Shown here: piece after piece, positions 8,116 to 17,028 of the stretch
How the letters are laid out: each line of letters begins with the position of its first letter
Position numbering within the stretch: the first letter of the stretch is position 1
Assembly (NCBI GenBank): GCA_015059185.1
Contig: SVAY01000004.1
Location: forward strand, 41,363-105,362
DNA: 64,000 nt
From: Erysipelotrichaceae bacterium
GTDB taxonomy: Bacteria > Bacillota_I > Bacilli_A > RFN20 > CAG-826
Reading direction: 5' to 3'
Made by a program: the position numbers and the translations under genes
The notes under the pieces: model-generated
The model's input: only the letters and a program-made list of their open reading frames with translations
What the model was told of the DNA's origin: nothing
The model's database searches: none

Positions 8116-10269
8116 ATGAAAAAGAATTTCTTAATCACACTTTCTTCTATCGGTGTTCTTGCTACTACAGCTTTATTAGGCTGTTCCGGTAGCAAAAAAG
8201 TTACTTACGCAAGTAACTCAGAAGCCTTAGGCGTTGAAGTAGAACAAATGGAAAAAGATGTTCTCGGTGCTTACGATGCCAAATATAGAAAGGCTGCTGC
8301 TATCACTGATGGATCAAAGACAAAGGAACGTTATGAAGCATTTGCTGATGCTGAATACTCCTTAATCTACGACGAAGGTATTATCGTACCTTGGTTAGGA
8401 CAAAACGGTGTTGCTGCTACTGTTGCAAAGACCGTTGCCCGTCAAGCTGGTAAAGCTTCTTACGGCTTAACCGCTGACAAATTCAAAAACGTTGTTGTCA
8501 CCGACAAGGCAATCACCAAAGAGCAAAGAAAAGCTATTGATGAAGAATATGCTAAGGGTGGCAATCCACAAAGCTATGTACCAGGTGCAGATGGTTGGGT
8601 CGATTTAACACCAGCCAACTCTAACCCAAAGAAAGAAGCTGACGGAAGCTATTCATATGCTGGTATCAAATTCAATACTGTTAATGAATTCAAAACCACA
8701 TATACAAAAGATCCAGATAAGGCTTTCTTAAACTACTTAACCAACTCTTGGACCTACAACAGCTATCACTACTGTAACATGGTTGATGGTTTAGTTGAAA
8801 ACGACAAGTTTGGTAACATCGTTGGTGCTTTAGCTGACAAGTACAAAGTTACCGAAAATGAAGATGGTTCTGAAACTTGGACCTTCCACATTCGTGACGC
8901 TAAATGGGTCAAAAATACTGATGGTAGTGAAGTCGCTCCTGTTAAAGCTGATGACTTCGTTGCTTCTCTCGAATATGTCTTAGATGCATCCAATGCTTCT
9001 AATACTGCTAGTATTGTTTATATGTTCGTCTCTGGCGCATATGACTACTACAAAGCAACTGCTGCTCATGCAAAAGATGAAACAAAACCAGTTCCTGCAT
9101 TCAAGGATACAGTTAAAGTAAGTGCTGATGATGAAAAGAATGAAATTTCTTATACATTAGATGAACCAACCCCATACTTCATCTCTGCATTAACATATTC
9201 ACCATTCTTACCAGTTAACCGTCAATTCTTAAAAGATCAAGGTGCTGACTTCGGTAAGAGTGTTGATAACTTACTCGTCAATGGTGCGTTCACCATTAAA
9301 CACGAAACAGGCGTTAAGATGGAATACACCAAAAACGCCAAATACTGGGATGCTGATCACGTTTACTTCGATAAGGCTACCAGAAAATTCGTTCCAGGTA
9401 CTGCTACCTCTGCTGACATCCGTACTTGGTATGAACAAGGCACAATCGATTCCTTCACCGTCAATACTAAAGACGCCGAAGGTTGGAAGAAATACGTTAG
9501 TGGACCAGATGGTACTGGCACACAAAAGAACCCATACAGTTCTGAATGTAACGCTGTTACCTCCTACGGTACCGCTACCTATATCGGTTACTACAACTTC
9601 AACAGATCTTTCTGGGAATACACCAACAAAGACAATGCTAAGAACAATGCTGAAGCCTTAGCCACTGCTAAAGCTTTACAAAACAAAAAGTTTAGATTAG
9701 GTTTCACCTATGGCTTAAATGTTATCGAAGCATTAAAGATGTATCAACCATCTGAACCATACAACTACTTAATGAGATCTTACACCAACCGTGAATTAGT
9801 TAGTTACAATGGTAAAGACTACTGTGATTTCGTTGATGATGTCTATAAGACAAAGAATGGTATCACATCCGATAACTTCTCCTTAACAGGTATCTTAAAC
9901 GGTTCTGATCCAATCTATAACGCTGATAAGGCTAAGAAATTATTCCAAGACGCTAAAGCTGAATTATTAGAAGCTGGCTTAAAGGAAAGTGACTTCCCAA
10001 TTAAGATCGACGTTATCGGCGATATGGATGTCGAAACCCAAGCTTACTTCGATGCTATGTATGACTCCATCAATAAAAATGGTGAAGGCATCGTCAAGAT
10101 CAGTGTTAACGTTCCAGCTACTGAAGAACAAGATACTGACTGGGGTTCAATCTCTAACAACTATGACTTCTCCATGTGGAGTGGTTGGGGACCAGACTAT
10201 GCTGACCCAAATACCTACGGACACACTATGTGTATCGCTGGTGACATGGTTGAACAATTCGGTTTCTAA
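8116..10269 (+). CDS. oppA: Oligopeptide-binding lipoprotein OppA, apparently circularly permuted
   Basis: A 717-residue SBP_bac_5 lipoprotein. AGGAGG is 9 nt before the ATG at 8116 and the lipobox is ALLGC (Cys23). Residues 35-140 (GAYDAKYRKAAAITD, then ERYEAFADAEYSLI, then EGIIVP) resemble the extreme C-terminus of ordinary OppA, where YDK..A..D..R..Y..AE..L....IVP leads to the last strands. The canonical N-terminal region (MVDGLVENDKFGNIVGALAD) begins only near residue 222. The C-terminus stops 19 residues after GWGPDYADP (690-698), where normal OppA has some 100 residues more. So the missing tail sits at the front. The gene is open throughout, with the same codon bias end to end, and ends in a strong terminator. 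The permutation is inferred from remembered family order, not a computed alignment. Confidence 0.88.
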   Translation: MKKNFLITLSSIGVLATTALLGCSGSKKVTYASNSEALGVEVEQMEKDVLGAYDAKYRKAAAITDGSKTKERYEAFADAEYSLIYDEGIIVPWLGQNGVAATVAKTVARQAGKASYGLTADKFKNVVVTDKAITKEQRKAIDEEYAKGGNPQSYVPGADGWVDLTPANSNPKKEADGSYSYAGIKFNTVNEFKTTYTKDPDKAFLNYLTNSWTYNSYHYCNMVDGLVENDKFGNIVGALADKYKVTENEDGSETWTFHIRDAKWVKNTDGSEVAPVKADDFVASLEYVLDASNASNTASIVYMFVSGAYDYYKATAAHAKDETKPVPAFKDTVKVSADDEKNEISYTLDEPTPYFISALTYSPFLPVNRQFLKDQGADFGKSVDNLLVNGAFTIKHETGVKMEYTKNAKYWDADHVYFDKATRKFVPGTATSADIRTWYEQGTIDSFTVNTKDAEGWKKYVSGPDGTGTQKNPYSSECNAVTSYGTATYIGYYNFNRSFWEYTNKDNAKNNAEALATAKALQNKKFRLGFTYGLNVIEALKMYQPSEPYNYLMRSYTNRELVSYNGKDYCDFVDDVYKTKNGITSDNFSLTGILNGSDPIYNADKAKKLFQDAKAELLEAGLKESDFPIKIDVIGDMDVETQAYFDAMYDSINKNGEGIVKISVNVPATEEQDTDWGSISNNYDFSMWSGWGPDYADPNTYGHTMCIAGDMVEQFGF

Positions 10270-10308
10270 TCTAACCTGAATTAGAGAAACTATTTGTCAA
10301 AAACTTTT

Positions 10309-10336
10309 AGGCAAGGGGGGCAACCTCCTTGCCTTT
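10309..10336 (+). terminator. Strong hairpin between oppA and oppB
   Basis: AGGCAAGG and CCTTGCCT, with further G-C pairs inside, then TTT. The short T-run suggests partial termination, leaving more oppA mRNA than permease mRNA. Confidence 0.75.
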
Positions 10337-10352
10337 AATGCTAACAACCTGC

Positions 10353-10362
10353 GCGTATACGC
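10353..10362. promoter_or_regulatory. Palindrome GCGTATACGC before oppB
   Basis: A perfect 10-bp palindrome 45 bp before the oppB start. A close match lies at 7930-7943 before oppA. It is a candidate operator, with no regulator identified. Confidence 0.35.
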
Positions 10363-10406
10363 TATGTATATGTGCAATGTAATGTAAATAAAGAAAGGAA
10401 GAATTT

Positions 10407-11549
10407 ATGGAAGAAACAATAAAGGAAAAACCTGTGAATCGTTTCTTTAGAGCCGTTGGAGAAGCTCTTAAGAATAAAACGTTTCACTACATATTAAAGC
10501 GTGTCTTAACTTCTTTATTGACATTAATCTTAATTGTTGCGGTCGTTACTGCATTAATTAGATTATTACCAGATACCAAATTCTACGATGTAAAAGAATA
10601 TAAGACTATTTCTCAAAAGATGGGTAGGGCTGCGGCTGATAACTATATGAACCGTACCTTATTCCTCGCAGGTAGAAAAGATATTCATGGTAATGACGTG
10701 TCAGTTTTGCATTCCATCTTCGAATATATTTATTGGGTCTTACCAATCCCAAAAACAATTCCAACTAAATGGAATTCAAACTACACACAAGTGTTAGAAT
10801 CAGCAACATTCTTTTGTTACTTCGGTAGATCACAAAACTTAGCTGGTAGACCATTTGTTACTGACTTATTAACTTCTAGAATGGGTATCTCATTCACCAT
10901 CTCCATTATTTGTACGATATTAACTTATATCTTCTCAGTGCCTCTTGGTATTGCCATGGCAAAGAAACCAGGCGGTCCAGTTGATAAAGCTGGTAATGTA
11001 TTCATCGTTCTTAACTGGGCTATTCCAGGATTAGTCTTCTACTTATTGATGAACTCTATTATGGGTCGTGTCGATGGTATATTTGGTTGGGGACACTTCG
11101 GATTCTTCTATGAGGATGGTAAGTGGTGGACCCTTGTACCTCCAATCTTCTGTGTCGTCTTCTTAGGCATCCCAGGCTTAGCTATTTGGGTGAGACGTTA
11201 CATGGTTGATGAATTAAGCTCAGATTACGTTAAATTCGCCCGTTCTAAAGGCTTAAGTGAAAATACTATCATGTACAAGCACGTCTTTAGAAACGCAGTT
11301 ATCCCTTTAATTAGAGGTTTACCTGCAACATTCATCGGTGCAATTATTGGTTCCTACTATATCGAATACATTTGGACTATTCCAGGAACCGGTGTCTTAT
11401 TGATCCAAGGTCTTCAAGGCTCTAGCCCTGACGTCCAATTAGTCCAAGGATTAACTGTTATTTACGCCGCATTATCAATGCTCTCATTCTTACTCGGTGA
11501 TATCGTGACAGTATTCTTCGATCCACGTATTAAACTTCAAAGTGATTAA
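10407..11549 (+). CDS. oppB: Oligopeptide ABC transporter permease OppB
   Basis: A 380-residue permease, longer than the usual 300-320. The first membrane helix (about 28-50) is followed by a long external loop to residue ~150, then five more helices. The ATPase-coupling motif is VKFARSKGLSENTIMYKHVF. The ribosome site AAAGGAAG is 6 nt before the ATG. It pairs with OppC to form the membrane channel that receives peptides from OppA. Confidence 0.93.
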   Translation: MEETIKEKPVNRFFRAVGEALKNKTFHYILKRVLTSLLTLILIVAVVTALIRLLPDTKFYDVKEYKTISQKMGRAAADNYMNRTLFLAGRKDIHGNDVSVLHSIFEYIYWVLPIPKTIPTKWNSNYTQVLESATFFCYFGRSQNLAGRPFVTDLLTSRMGISFTISIICTILTYIFSVPLGIAMAKKPGGPVDKAGNVFIVLNWAIPGLVFYLLMNSIMGRVDGIFGWGHFGFFYEDGKWWTLVPPIFCVVFLGIPGLAIWVRRYMVDELSSDYVKFARSKGLSENTIMYKHVFRNAVIPLIRGLPATFIGAIIGSYYIEYIWTIPGTGVLLIQGLQGSSPDVQLVQGLTVIYAALSMLSFLLGDIVTVFFDPRIKLQSD

Positions 11550-11563
11550 GGAGGTAATTAACA

Positions 11564-12541
11564 ATGAAAGAAAAAATAGATTTAACATTATTAAATGCCT
11601 CTACACTTACCAAAGAACAAGAAGATGCATTATTCTATCACGTTGATATTGATGAGCAAGAAAGTGAACACTTAGCGGCGGAACCATATTCATATTGGAA
11701 ATCAGTTCTCCGTGTATTCGCGACAAAAACGTCTGCTCGTATCTCTATCATATGTTTATTAGTCATCGTTTTATCGATGCTTATCATCCCATTATTTGCT
11801 CCAAGTGGTGCTTATGATTCCAATTTAGCAATTAAGAACTTAGGTCCATCACTAGATCACTTATGGGGAACAGACTTAGTTGGAAGAGATATGTTCTTCA
11901 TGTGTTTTAGAGGCTTATCTAAATCCTTAGGTTTAGCCATTATCACATCTGTTATCGTGACAGTTGTTGGTACAGTCGTTGGTCTTTTCTGGGGTTATAA
12001 CCGTAAGATTGACCCAATTATGATTGAATTATATAACTTAGTAAGTAATATTCCTTCCTTATTACTTTACATGTTATTAGCCTTCATCTTTGCTAACGCT
12101 TTCCCAGATATGTCTGTTGAAATGAGATTAGTTATCTCATTATCTGTTACTGGTTGGATTGGCGTTGCCTTATTCATCCGTAACCAAACATTAATTATTA
12201 CTAACAGGGAATATAATATTGCCTCTGTGACATTAGGCACTCCAACATTCCGTATTATGATGAGAAACCTCTTACCATACTTATTAGCGGTTATCATCAC
12301 AGAATTCTCACTCTTACTTCCAGGTATGATTTCTAGCGAAGTTAGTATGAGCTTCTTCGGTGTTGGCTTCCCAAGTACTGAAATTTCTATCGGTGTTCTT
12401 CTTGATAACGGTAGAAGATATTTCACTCAATATCCATGGCAATTACTCGCACCTGCTGGTGTTCTTGCCTTCATCATCTTTACATTCTATCTTATGGGTC
12501 TTGCTCTTAGTGACGCTCTTGATCCTAAGAAGCATCGTTAA
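11564..12541 (+). CDS. oppC: Oligopeptide ABC transporter permease OppC
   Basis: A 325-residue permease partner of OppB. A cytoplasmic N-terminal region of about 55 residues precedes the first helix. LGTDLVGRDMF-like residues (GTDLVGRDMFFM) after helix 1 are diagnostic for DppC/OppC, and the coupling motif is EYNIASVTLGTPTFRIMMRN. AGGAGG is 11 nt upstream and oppB ends 14 nt before. Confidence 0.93.
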   Translation: MKEKIDLTLLNASTLTKEQEDALFYHVDIDEQESEHLAAEPYSYWKSVLRVFATKTSARISIICLLVIVLSMLIIPLFAPSGAYDSNLAIKNLGPSLDHLWGTDLVGRDMFFMCFRGLSKSLGLAIITSVIVTVVGTVVGLFWGYNRKIDPIMIELYNLVSNIPSLLLYMLLAFIFANAFPDMSVEMRLVISLSVTGWIGVALFIRNQTLIITNREYNIASVTLGTPTFRIMMRNLLPYLLAVIITEFSLLLPGMISSEVSMSFFGVGFPSTEISIGVLLDNGRRYFTQYPWQLLAPAGVLAFIIFTFYLMGLALSDALDPKKHR

Positions 12542-12558
12542 TAGGAGGAGAGTAGACA

Positions 12559-14016
12559 ATGAAAAAAGCAATCGAAATCATGTTAAGAGTGTGGTTCTGG
12601 CTTATGGTCACTGCCACAACCATTATTCTCATCCTTGCCCTTGTTAGAATGGTGGATGCTCAATTAATTATTATTAATTCTGAAGCAACTTATGGTAAGT
12701 ATGATGTTGAATTATATAATTCACTTAAGTTACAATCCGTTATTTACTTCATTATTACTGCTTATTTGTTCCTTAACTGTATCTTCTCTTTCATTCTCGG
12801 CAAGAGATATAGAGTAGCGAAGAATAAGGAAGAATTAAGAAATATTTCTCTTCTTAATGCTTGTTTATTAGGAAACATTCCTACTGGTATCATGCTCTTA
12901 GTTTGTGATCCGACCATCTTTAACATCACAAGCTTTGTGTTAAATGAAAAAGACGCAGTTAAGAAAGGTGAAGTTATTGTTTCTGTTAAAGACTTAGAAG
13001 TGCAATTCTCTGTTAGAGATAGAATCTTAACCGCTATTAGAAAGATTAACCTTGATATTTATAAAGGCGAAACCATCGCTATCGTTGGTGAATCAGGTTC
13101 TGGTAAATCAGTCTTTACTAAATGTTTGACTGGTATGCTTGAAGAAAATGGTCGCGTCAGTGGTGGACAAATCCTCTATGCTGGCGTTGATTTAGCAAAA
13201 TTTACTACTACCAACGAATGGCTTGAAATTCGTGGTAAAAGAATTGCTACTATCTTCCAAGACCCAATGACTTCTTTAAACCCATTACTTCATATTGGCA
13301 CTCAAATTACTGAAGTAATTAAAAAACACCGTAATATGACTGAAGCTGACGCTAAAAAAGAAGCTATCATGCTTCTTAAGAAAGTTGGTATCAAAGATGC
13401 GGAACATCGTTTCAATGATTTCCCATTCCAATATTCCGGTGGTATGAGACAAAGAGTTGTTATTGCTATTGCTCTTGCTTGTGCTCCAGATATCTTAATC
13501 TGTGACGAACCTACAACCGCTCTTGACGTGACAATTCAAGCTCAAATCTTAGCTTTAATTAATGAATTAAAAGAAGAATATGGCTTCACTGTTATCTTCA
13601 TTACTCACGACCTTGGTGTCGTTGCTGAAGTGGCAGATAGAGTCGCTGTTATGTATGCTGGACAATTCGTTGAACATGGTAGTGTCAATGATATCTATTA
13701 TGATCCACGTCATCCATATACATGGTCACTCCTTTCTTCCTTACCACAACTTGGTGAAAAGGGTGAAACACTTTACTCAATTACTGGTACACCTCCATCA
13801 TTATTTAACGAAGTTAAAGGTGATGCTTTTGCCCCACGTAACCCATATGCTTTAGCAATTGATTTTGTTAAAGAACCTCCAATGTTCAAAGTTAGTGAAA
13901 CTCACTACGCTAAGACTTGGTTATGTGATCCACGTGCTCCAAAAGTGGAGAGACCTGCTATTATTGGCGAAATTACAGAAAGAGTAAGAAAGATTTACTC
14001 GGAAAGGAAGGACTAA
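12559..14016 (+). CDS. oppD: Oligopeptide ABC transporter ATPase OppD with N-terminal membrane domain
   Basis: A 485-residue OppD. The ATPase core (about 138-485) has Walker A GESGSGKS (177-184), Q-loop FQDPMTSLNP, signature YSGGMRQR (292-299), Walker B ILICDEPTTALD and switch His350, plus the C-terminal OppD/F extension (HPYTWSLLSSLP). Ahead of it are about 135 residues with three hydrophobic helices (roughly 8-30, 58-80, 96-118), absent from standard OppD. The start at 12559 has GGAGGAGAG 7 nt upstream and the reading frame is continuous. It may be an ancestral fusion of a small membrane subunit, since a similar free-standing small membrane protein closes the operon. Confidence 0.92.
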   Translation: MKKAIEIMLRVWFWLMVTATTIILILALVRMVDAQLIIINSEATYGKYDVELYNSLKLQSVIYFIITAYLFLNCIFSFILGKRYRVAKNKEELRNISLLNACLLGNIPTGIMLLVCDPTIFNITSFVLNEKDAVKKGEVIVSVKDLEVQFSVRDRILTAIRKINLDIYKGETIAIVGESGSGKSVFTKCLTGMLEENGRVSGGQILYAGVDLAKFTTTNEWLEIRGKRIATIFQDPMTSLNPLLHIGTQITEVIKKHRNMTEADAKKEAIMLLKKVGIKDAEHRFNDFPFQYSGGMRQRVVIAIALACAPDILICDEPTTALDVTIQAQILALINELKEEYGFTVIFITHDLGVVAEVADRVAVMYAGQFVEHGSVNDIYYDPRHPYTWSLLSSLPQLGEKGETLYSITGTPPSLFNEVKGDAFAPRNPYALAIDFVKEPPMFKVSETHYAKTWLCDPRAPKVERPAIIGEITERVRKIYSERKD

Positions 14017-14019
14017 TTT

Positions 14020-16608
14020 ATGCTAAAGAAAAAGTCAGCGAAAAAGGTCATTGATATCCGTAGTATTTATAAATATACTACCGCGGATAGAGATGAAGTC
14101 CTTCAATATGCGAAAAAGAATAGAAAAGGTCTTCCTCTTGTTTGGCCAATTAAAAACGCTTTAAATAAAAGAATTATTCTTTCCTTTGTTGATGCTTATA
14201 TCTGTGATAAAAGCGGTAAACAAATTGAAGAAGAAAAAGGCAACTTTGACATCTTAGAGCAAGATTCTTTCGATGCTAAAGATCCACACGCTCATATTAA
14301 GCTTAAATTTATTAACGCTTTATTATCCCCAGACTATTTAGTCCAAGGTGGTGTTTATTATAAAGGTAGATACTTTACCTCTAAGATGGATTATAAAAAA
14401 GCAACACTTTTACTTAAATCCTTCTTAAATAACTATTTCCATCTTGAAGATGGTGAACTCGTTAATAGTACATTTAAACAAAATAACGGCGTTGCTTTAC
14501 CATTCTATCCAACAAAATCTCTTGATGGAAAAAGAAGGGCAATCTTTAGCGCTGTTAATGCTACTATTAGGGCTAAAGGTGACGAATCAAATAGTTCCTT
14601 CGGTAATTATTCCTTCCATATCTATCGTGGTGATTTATTCAATCTTAAAAAGAAAGAAGATATGGATAAAGCAGAAGTTATCTTCTCACTTTTATCTAGT
14701 GATAGAGTAGTGAGTGGCTTCTATTATAAAGGTCAATTATTACCTGATCACTTAAGTGATGACTTCAAATATTATTTAGAGAAGAGCTTTGTTAAAAAGA
14801 ACTTCTCAGTTGAAGATCGTGATTATTTATTCACCCACGTCCGTAAAGATGCAAAAACTGGTTATCCTATCTTTTGGCCAATGATCAATAAGAAAGGTAG
14901 ACCAATTGCTATTTCTGTTGTCAACGCTAGTGGACAATACGTTGATGATGAATCATTAGCTAACTTTGACGTTTATAGCGATGAAAAGTATGATTTAAGA
15001 GAAGAACATTTACAAAAGAAACTCAATGTTATTAAAGCTCTTTATTACAATACTGGCCTCACTAGTGGTGCTCTTTATTTTGATGGCATTCTCATGTGTG
15101 GTGGTGTTTCTAATAGTGAGAAGAAATATCGTAGAGGAAAAACTGAAAGAGTTCTTAATATCTATATTAATAACACCAAAGATATTGAAGAAATTAATAA
15201 GAATTTCACCACAAATGATCGTGAAAAATTATTAAATATTTCTCGTGTCTACGATGCTTATTATCCAGGTAATAAAATCATTGTTCCTAAGAAAGATAAA
15301 TCATTTAATAAAGAAAATGCTAACACTGTGAAATTTGACAATGTTAATGCGATTGATTCCTTAGGTAATTATATCTTAAAAGAAGATTTATCTTCTTTAC
15401 ATGAAAAGAATGAATCTAACTTCTCTAAAGATGAAGTGCAAATTCTTAAAGCCTATGTTTCACCAAATTATAAGGTGAGAGGTGGTTTATACTTTAACGG
15501 TAAAAACGTTTCCTTAAAACATAACGAACAATTCATTAACTATATCCGTGAAAAGTTAAATGATGACGATCGTCGTTTCGTCTTTGAAGGCAATGAGGAA
15601 ACGGCTTATAAATTTGCCCTTGATAAAAAATATGGCATTACCAAATATTGGCCAACTAGAGATGAAAATGAACGTGATGTTCTTCTCTCTGTAGTCGATG
15701 CTGATATCCGCTTTAAAAATGGCAGACAAGTTGTTAAAGCTGTCTCTAATGCAACATTTGATATCTATGAAGGCGAAACATTCGGTTTAGTTGGTGAATC
15801 AGGTTCTGGTAAAACAACTATTTCTCGTGCCATTTTAGGTATTAATAAGCTCTATAAAGGTGGTATTTACTTCAAAGGTAAATTAATCTCTAGCAAGATG
15901 GAAAAGAGTTCAAAACTCCGTATTAAGAAGAACATTCAAATGATCTTCCAAGATCCAGCTGCTAGCTTAAACGAAAGAGCAAACATTGACTATATCGTCA
16001 GTGAAGGTTTATATAACTTCAATATGTTCAAGTCTAAAGAAGAAAGAATTGAAAAAGTCGTGAATATGCTTGGTCAAGTCGGACTTCTCCCAGAACACTT
16101 ATCTCGTTATCCACACGAATTCTCTGGTGGTCAAAGACAACGTATTGGTATCGCTAGAGCCTTAGTTATTGAGCCTCAACTTGTCTTAGCAGATGAACCA
16201 ATCTCCGCTCTTGACGTTTCTATCCGTGCCCAAGTTCTTAACTTAATGAAGAAACTTCAAAATGAGCAAAAATTAACATATTTATTCATTGCTCACGATT
16301 TAAGTATTATTCGTTATATCTCTGATAGAATCGCTGTTATGCATAATGGGTTTATCGTTGAACTTGGTCCTGCTGATGAGATCTATCAACACCCATATCA
16401 CCCATACACACAATCTTTATTAACCGCTATTCCTCAACCTGATCCAAAAACGAAAAATGAACGTAAAAAGGTCAGGTATGAACAAGGTGATTTACGTTAT
16501 GAAGATTGCCGTTGGGAAGAATTATCTCCTAACCATTTCGTCTTAGTTAATGACGAAATTAAGGATAATATCCTTAAAATAGTAGCGAAAAGAAGTAAAA
16601 ATAAATAA
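14020..16608 (+). CDS. oppF: Oligopeptide ABC transporter ATPase OppF with four degenerate repeats of its own N-terminal half
   Basis: An 862-residue protein, over twice the usual OppF length. The functional ATPase occupies about 535-862: Walker A GESGSGKT (592-599), FQDPAASLN, signature FSGGQRQR (701-708), Walker B LVLADEP (721-727), His759. Residues 30-530 hold four units of 120-140 residues. Each mimics the start of that ATPase: a W/Y-P motif (42, 162, 285, 421 against 543), an (L/I)S(F/V)V(D/N)A-like strand (53, 174, 297, 437 against 555), FDIxE (76, 199, 316, 451 against 580) and GG.YF.GK (109, 232, 350, 488 against 614). In all four the Walker A glycines and lysine are gone. They look like intragenic duplications that lost catalysis. 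OppF of about 850 residues is known in Mycoplasma; whether it shares this origin is untested. Confidence 0.92.
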   Translation: MLKKKSAKKVIDIRSIYKYTTADRDEVLQYAKKNRKGLPLVWPIKNALNKRIILSFVDAYICDKSGKQIEEEKGNFDILEQDSFDAKDPHAHIKLKFINALLSPDYLVQGGVYYKGRYFTSKMDYKKATLLLKSFLNNYFHLEDGELVNSTFKQNNGVALPFYPTKSLDGKRRAIFSAVNATIRAKGDESNSSFGNYSFHIYRGDLFNLKKKEDMDKAEVIFSLLSSDRVVSGFYYKGQLLPDHLSDDFKYYLEKSFVKKNFSVEDRDYLFTHVRKDAKTGYPIFWPMINKKGRPIAISVVNASGQYVDDESLANFDVYSDEKYDLREEHLQKKLNVIKALYYNTGLTSGALYFDGILMCGGVSNSEKKYRRGKTERVLNIYINNTKDIEEINKNFTTNDREKLLNISRVYDAYYPGNKIIVPKKDKSFNKENANTVKFDNVNAIDSLGNYILKEDLSSLHEKNESNFSKDEVQILKAYVSPNYKVRGGLYFNGKNVSLKHNEQFINYIREKLNDDDRRFVFEGNEETAYKFALDKKYGITKYWPTRDENERDVLLSVVDADIRFKNGRQVVKAVSNATFDIYEGETFGLVGESGSGKTTISRAILGINKLYKGGIYFKGKLISSKMEKSSKLRIKKNIQMIFQDPAASLNERANIDYIVSEGLYNFNMFKSKEERIEKVVNMLGQVGLLPEHLSRYPHEFSGGQRQRIGIARALVIEPQLVLADEPISALDVSIRAQVLNLMKKLQNEQKLTYLFIAHDLSIIRYISDRIAVMHNGFIVELGPADEIYQHPYHPYTQSLLTAIPQPDPKTKNERKKVRYEQGDLRYEDCRWEELSPNHFVLVNDEIKDNILKIVAKRSKNK

Positions 16609-16943
16609 TGGACGAAAGAGATAATAGACCCCATTTTTGGCTGATACCATATTCAATAATTTTACTACTAATTATTGGCTTAAGTGGTGGTATTGCAACC
16701 ATTGTCATACAAGACTTAATCTATTTGGAAGTAGCGCTTGTATTAGGTGGATTATTCGACTTATTATTCTTAGTTATTCGTATCTTCTTCCGTGACCGCG
16801 TTAATTACCGTAAAAATAAGTCCGTATTTGAAGATACTAAAGCGCCAGAATATAAGGAATTTATGGTCAACCAATGGATTCTTGCTGCTATTGGAATTGG
16901 GTTATTACTCATCTCAGTTATCATCTTCTTGATTCGTAGATAA
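16608..16943 (+). CDS. Small membrane protein closing the opp operon
   Basis: 111 residues with three predicted helices: about 12-36, 39-60, and 90-109 after a charged loop. The ATG overlaps the oppF stop (TAATG), so translation is coupled. No family recognised. Position and size suggest an accessory membrane subunit of the peptide transporter, perhaps related to the membrane extension on OppD. A terminator follows. Confidence 0.75.
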   Translation: MDERDNRPHFWLIPYSIILLLIIGLSGGIATIVIQDLIYLEVALVLGGLFDLLFLVIRIFFRDRVNYRKNKSVFEDTKAPEYKEFMVNQWILAAIGIGLLLISVIIFLIRR

Positions 16944-16957
16944 ATCGAATCTAAACA

Positions 16958-16987
16958 AAGTTGGTCTAAAAGGCCAACTTTTTTTTG
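16958..16987 (+). terminator. Terminator of the opp operon
   Basis: AAGTTGG and CCAACTT around a short loop, followed by TTTTTT. Confidence 0.85.
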
Positions 16988-16994
16988 TTGCAAA

Positions 16995-17028
16995 TATAAT
17001 ATAAAACACATAGCATATTATTATGCTA
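16995..17028 (+). promoter_or_regulatory. Promoter -10 and start-codon hairpin of the ABC exporter
   Basis: TATAAT at 16995-17000 is followed at 17012-17027 by AGCATATTATTATGCT, a 6-bp hairpin whose right arm contains the ATG at 17023. There is no Shine-Dalgarno sequence. The start codon may be partly hidden in the hairpin. Confidence 0.5.

Noticed and set aside
8769..10279. Several open frames on both strands inside oppA
   Set aside because: They are shadows of a strongly codon-biased gene and show no motifs or ribosome sites.
10110..10279. A frameshift hiding the normal OppA C-terminus
   Set aside because: No frame after 10269 encodes OppA-like tail residues; the region is a terminator, and the tail is found at the N-terminus instead.
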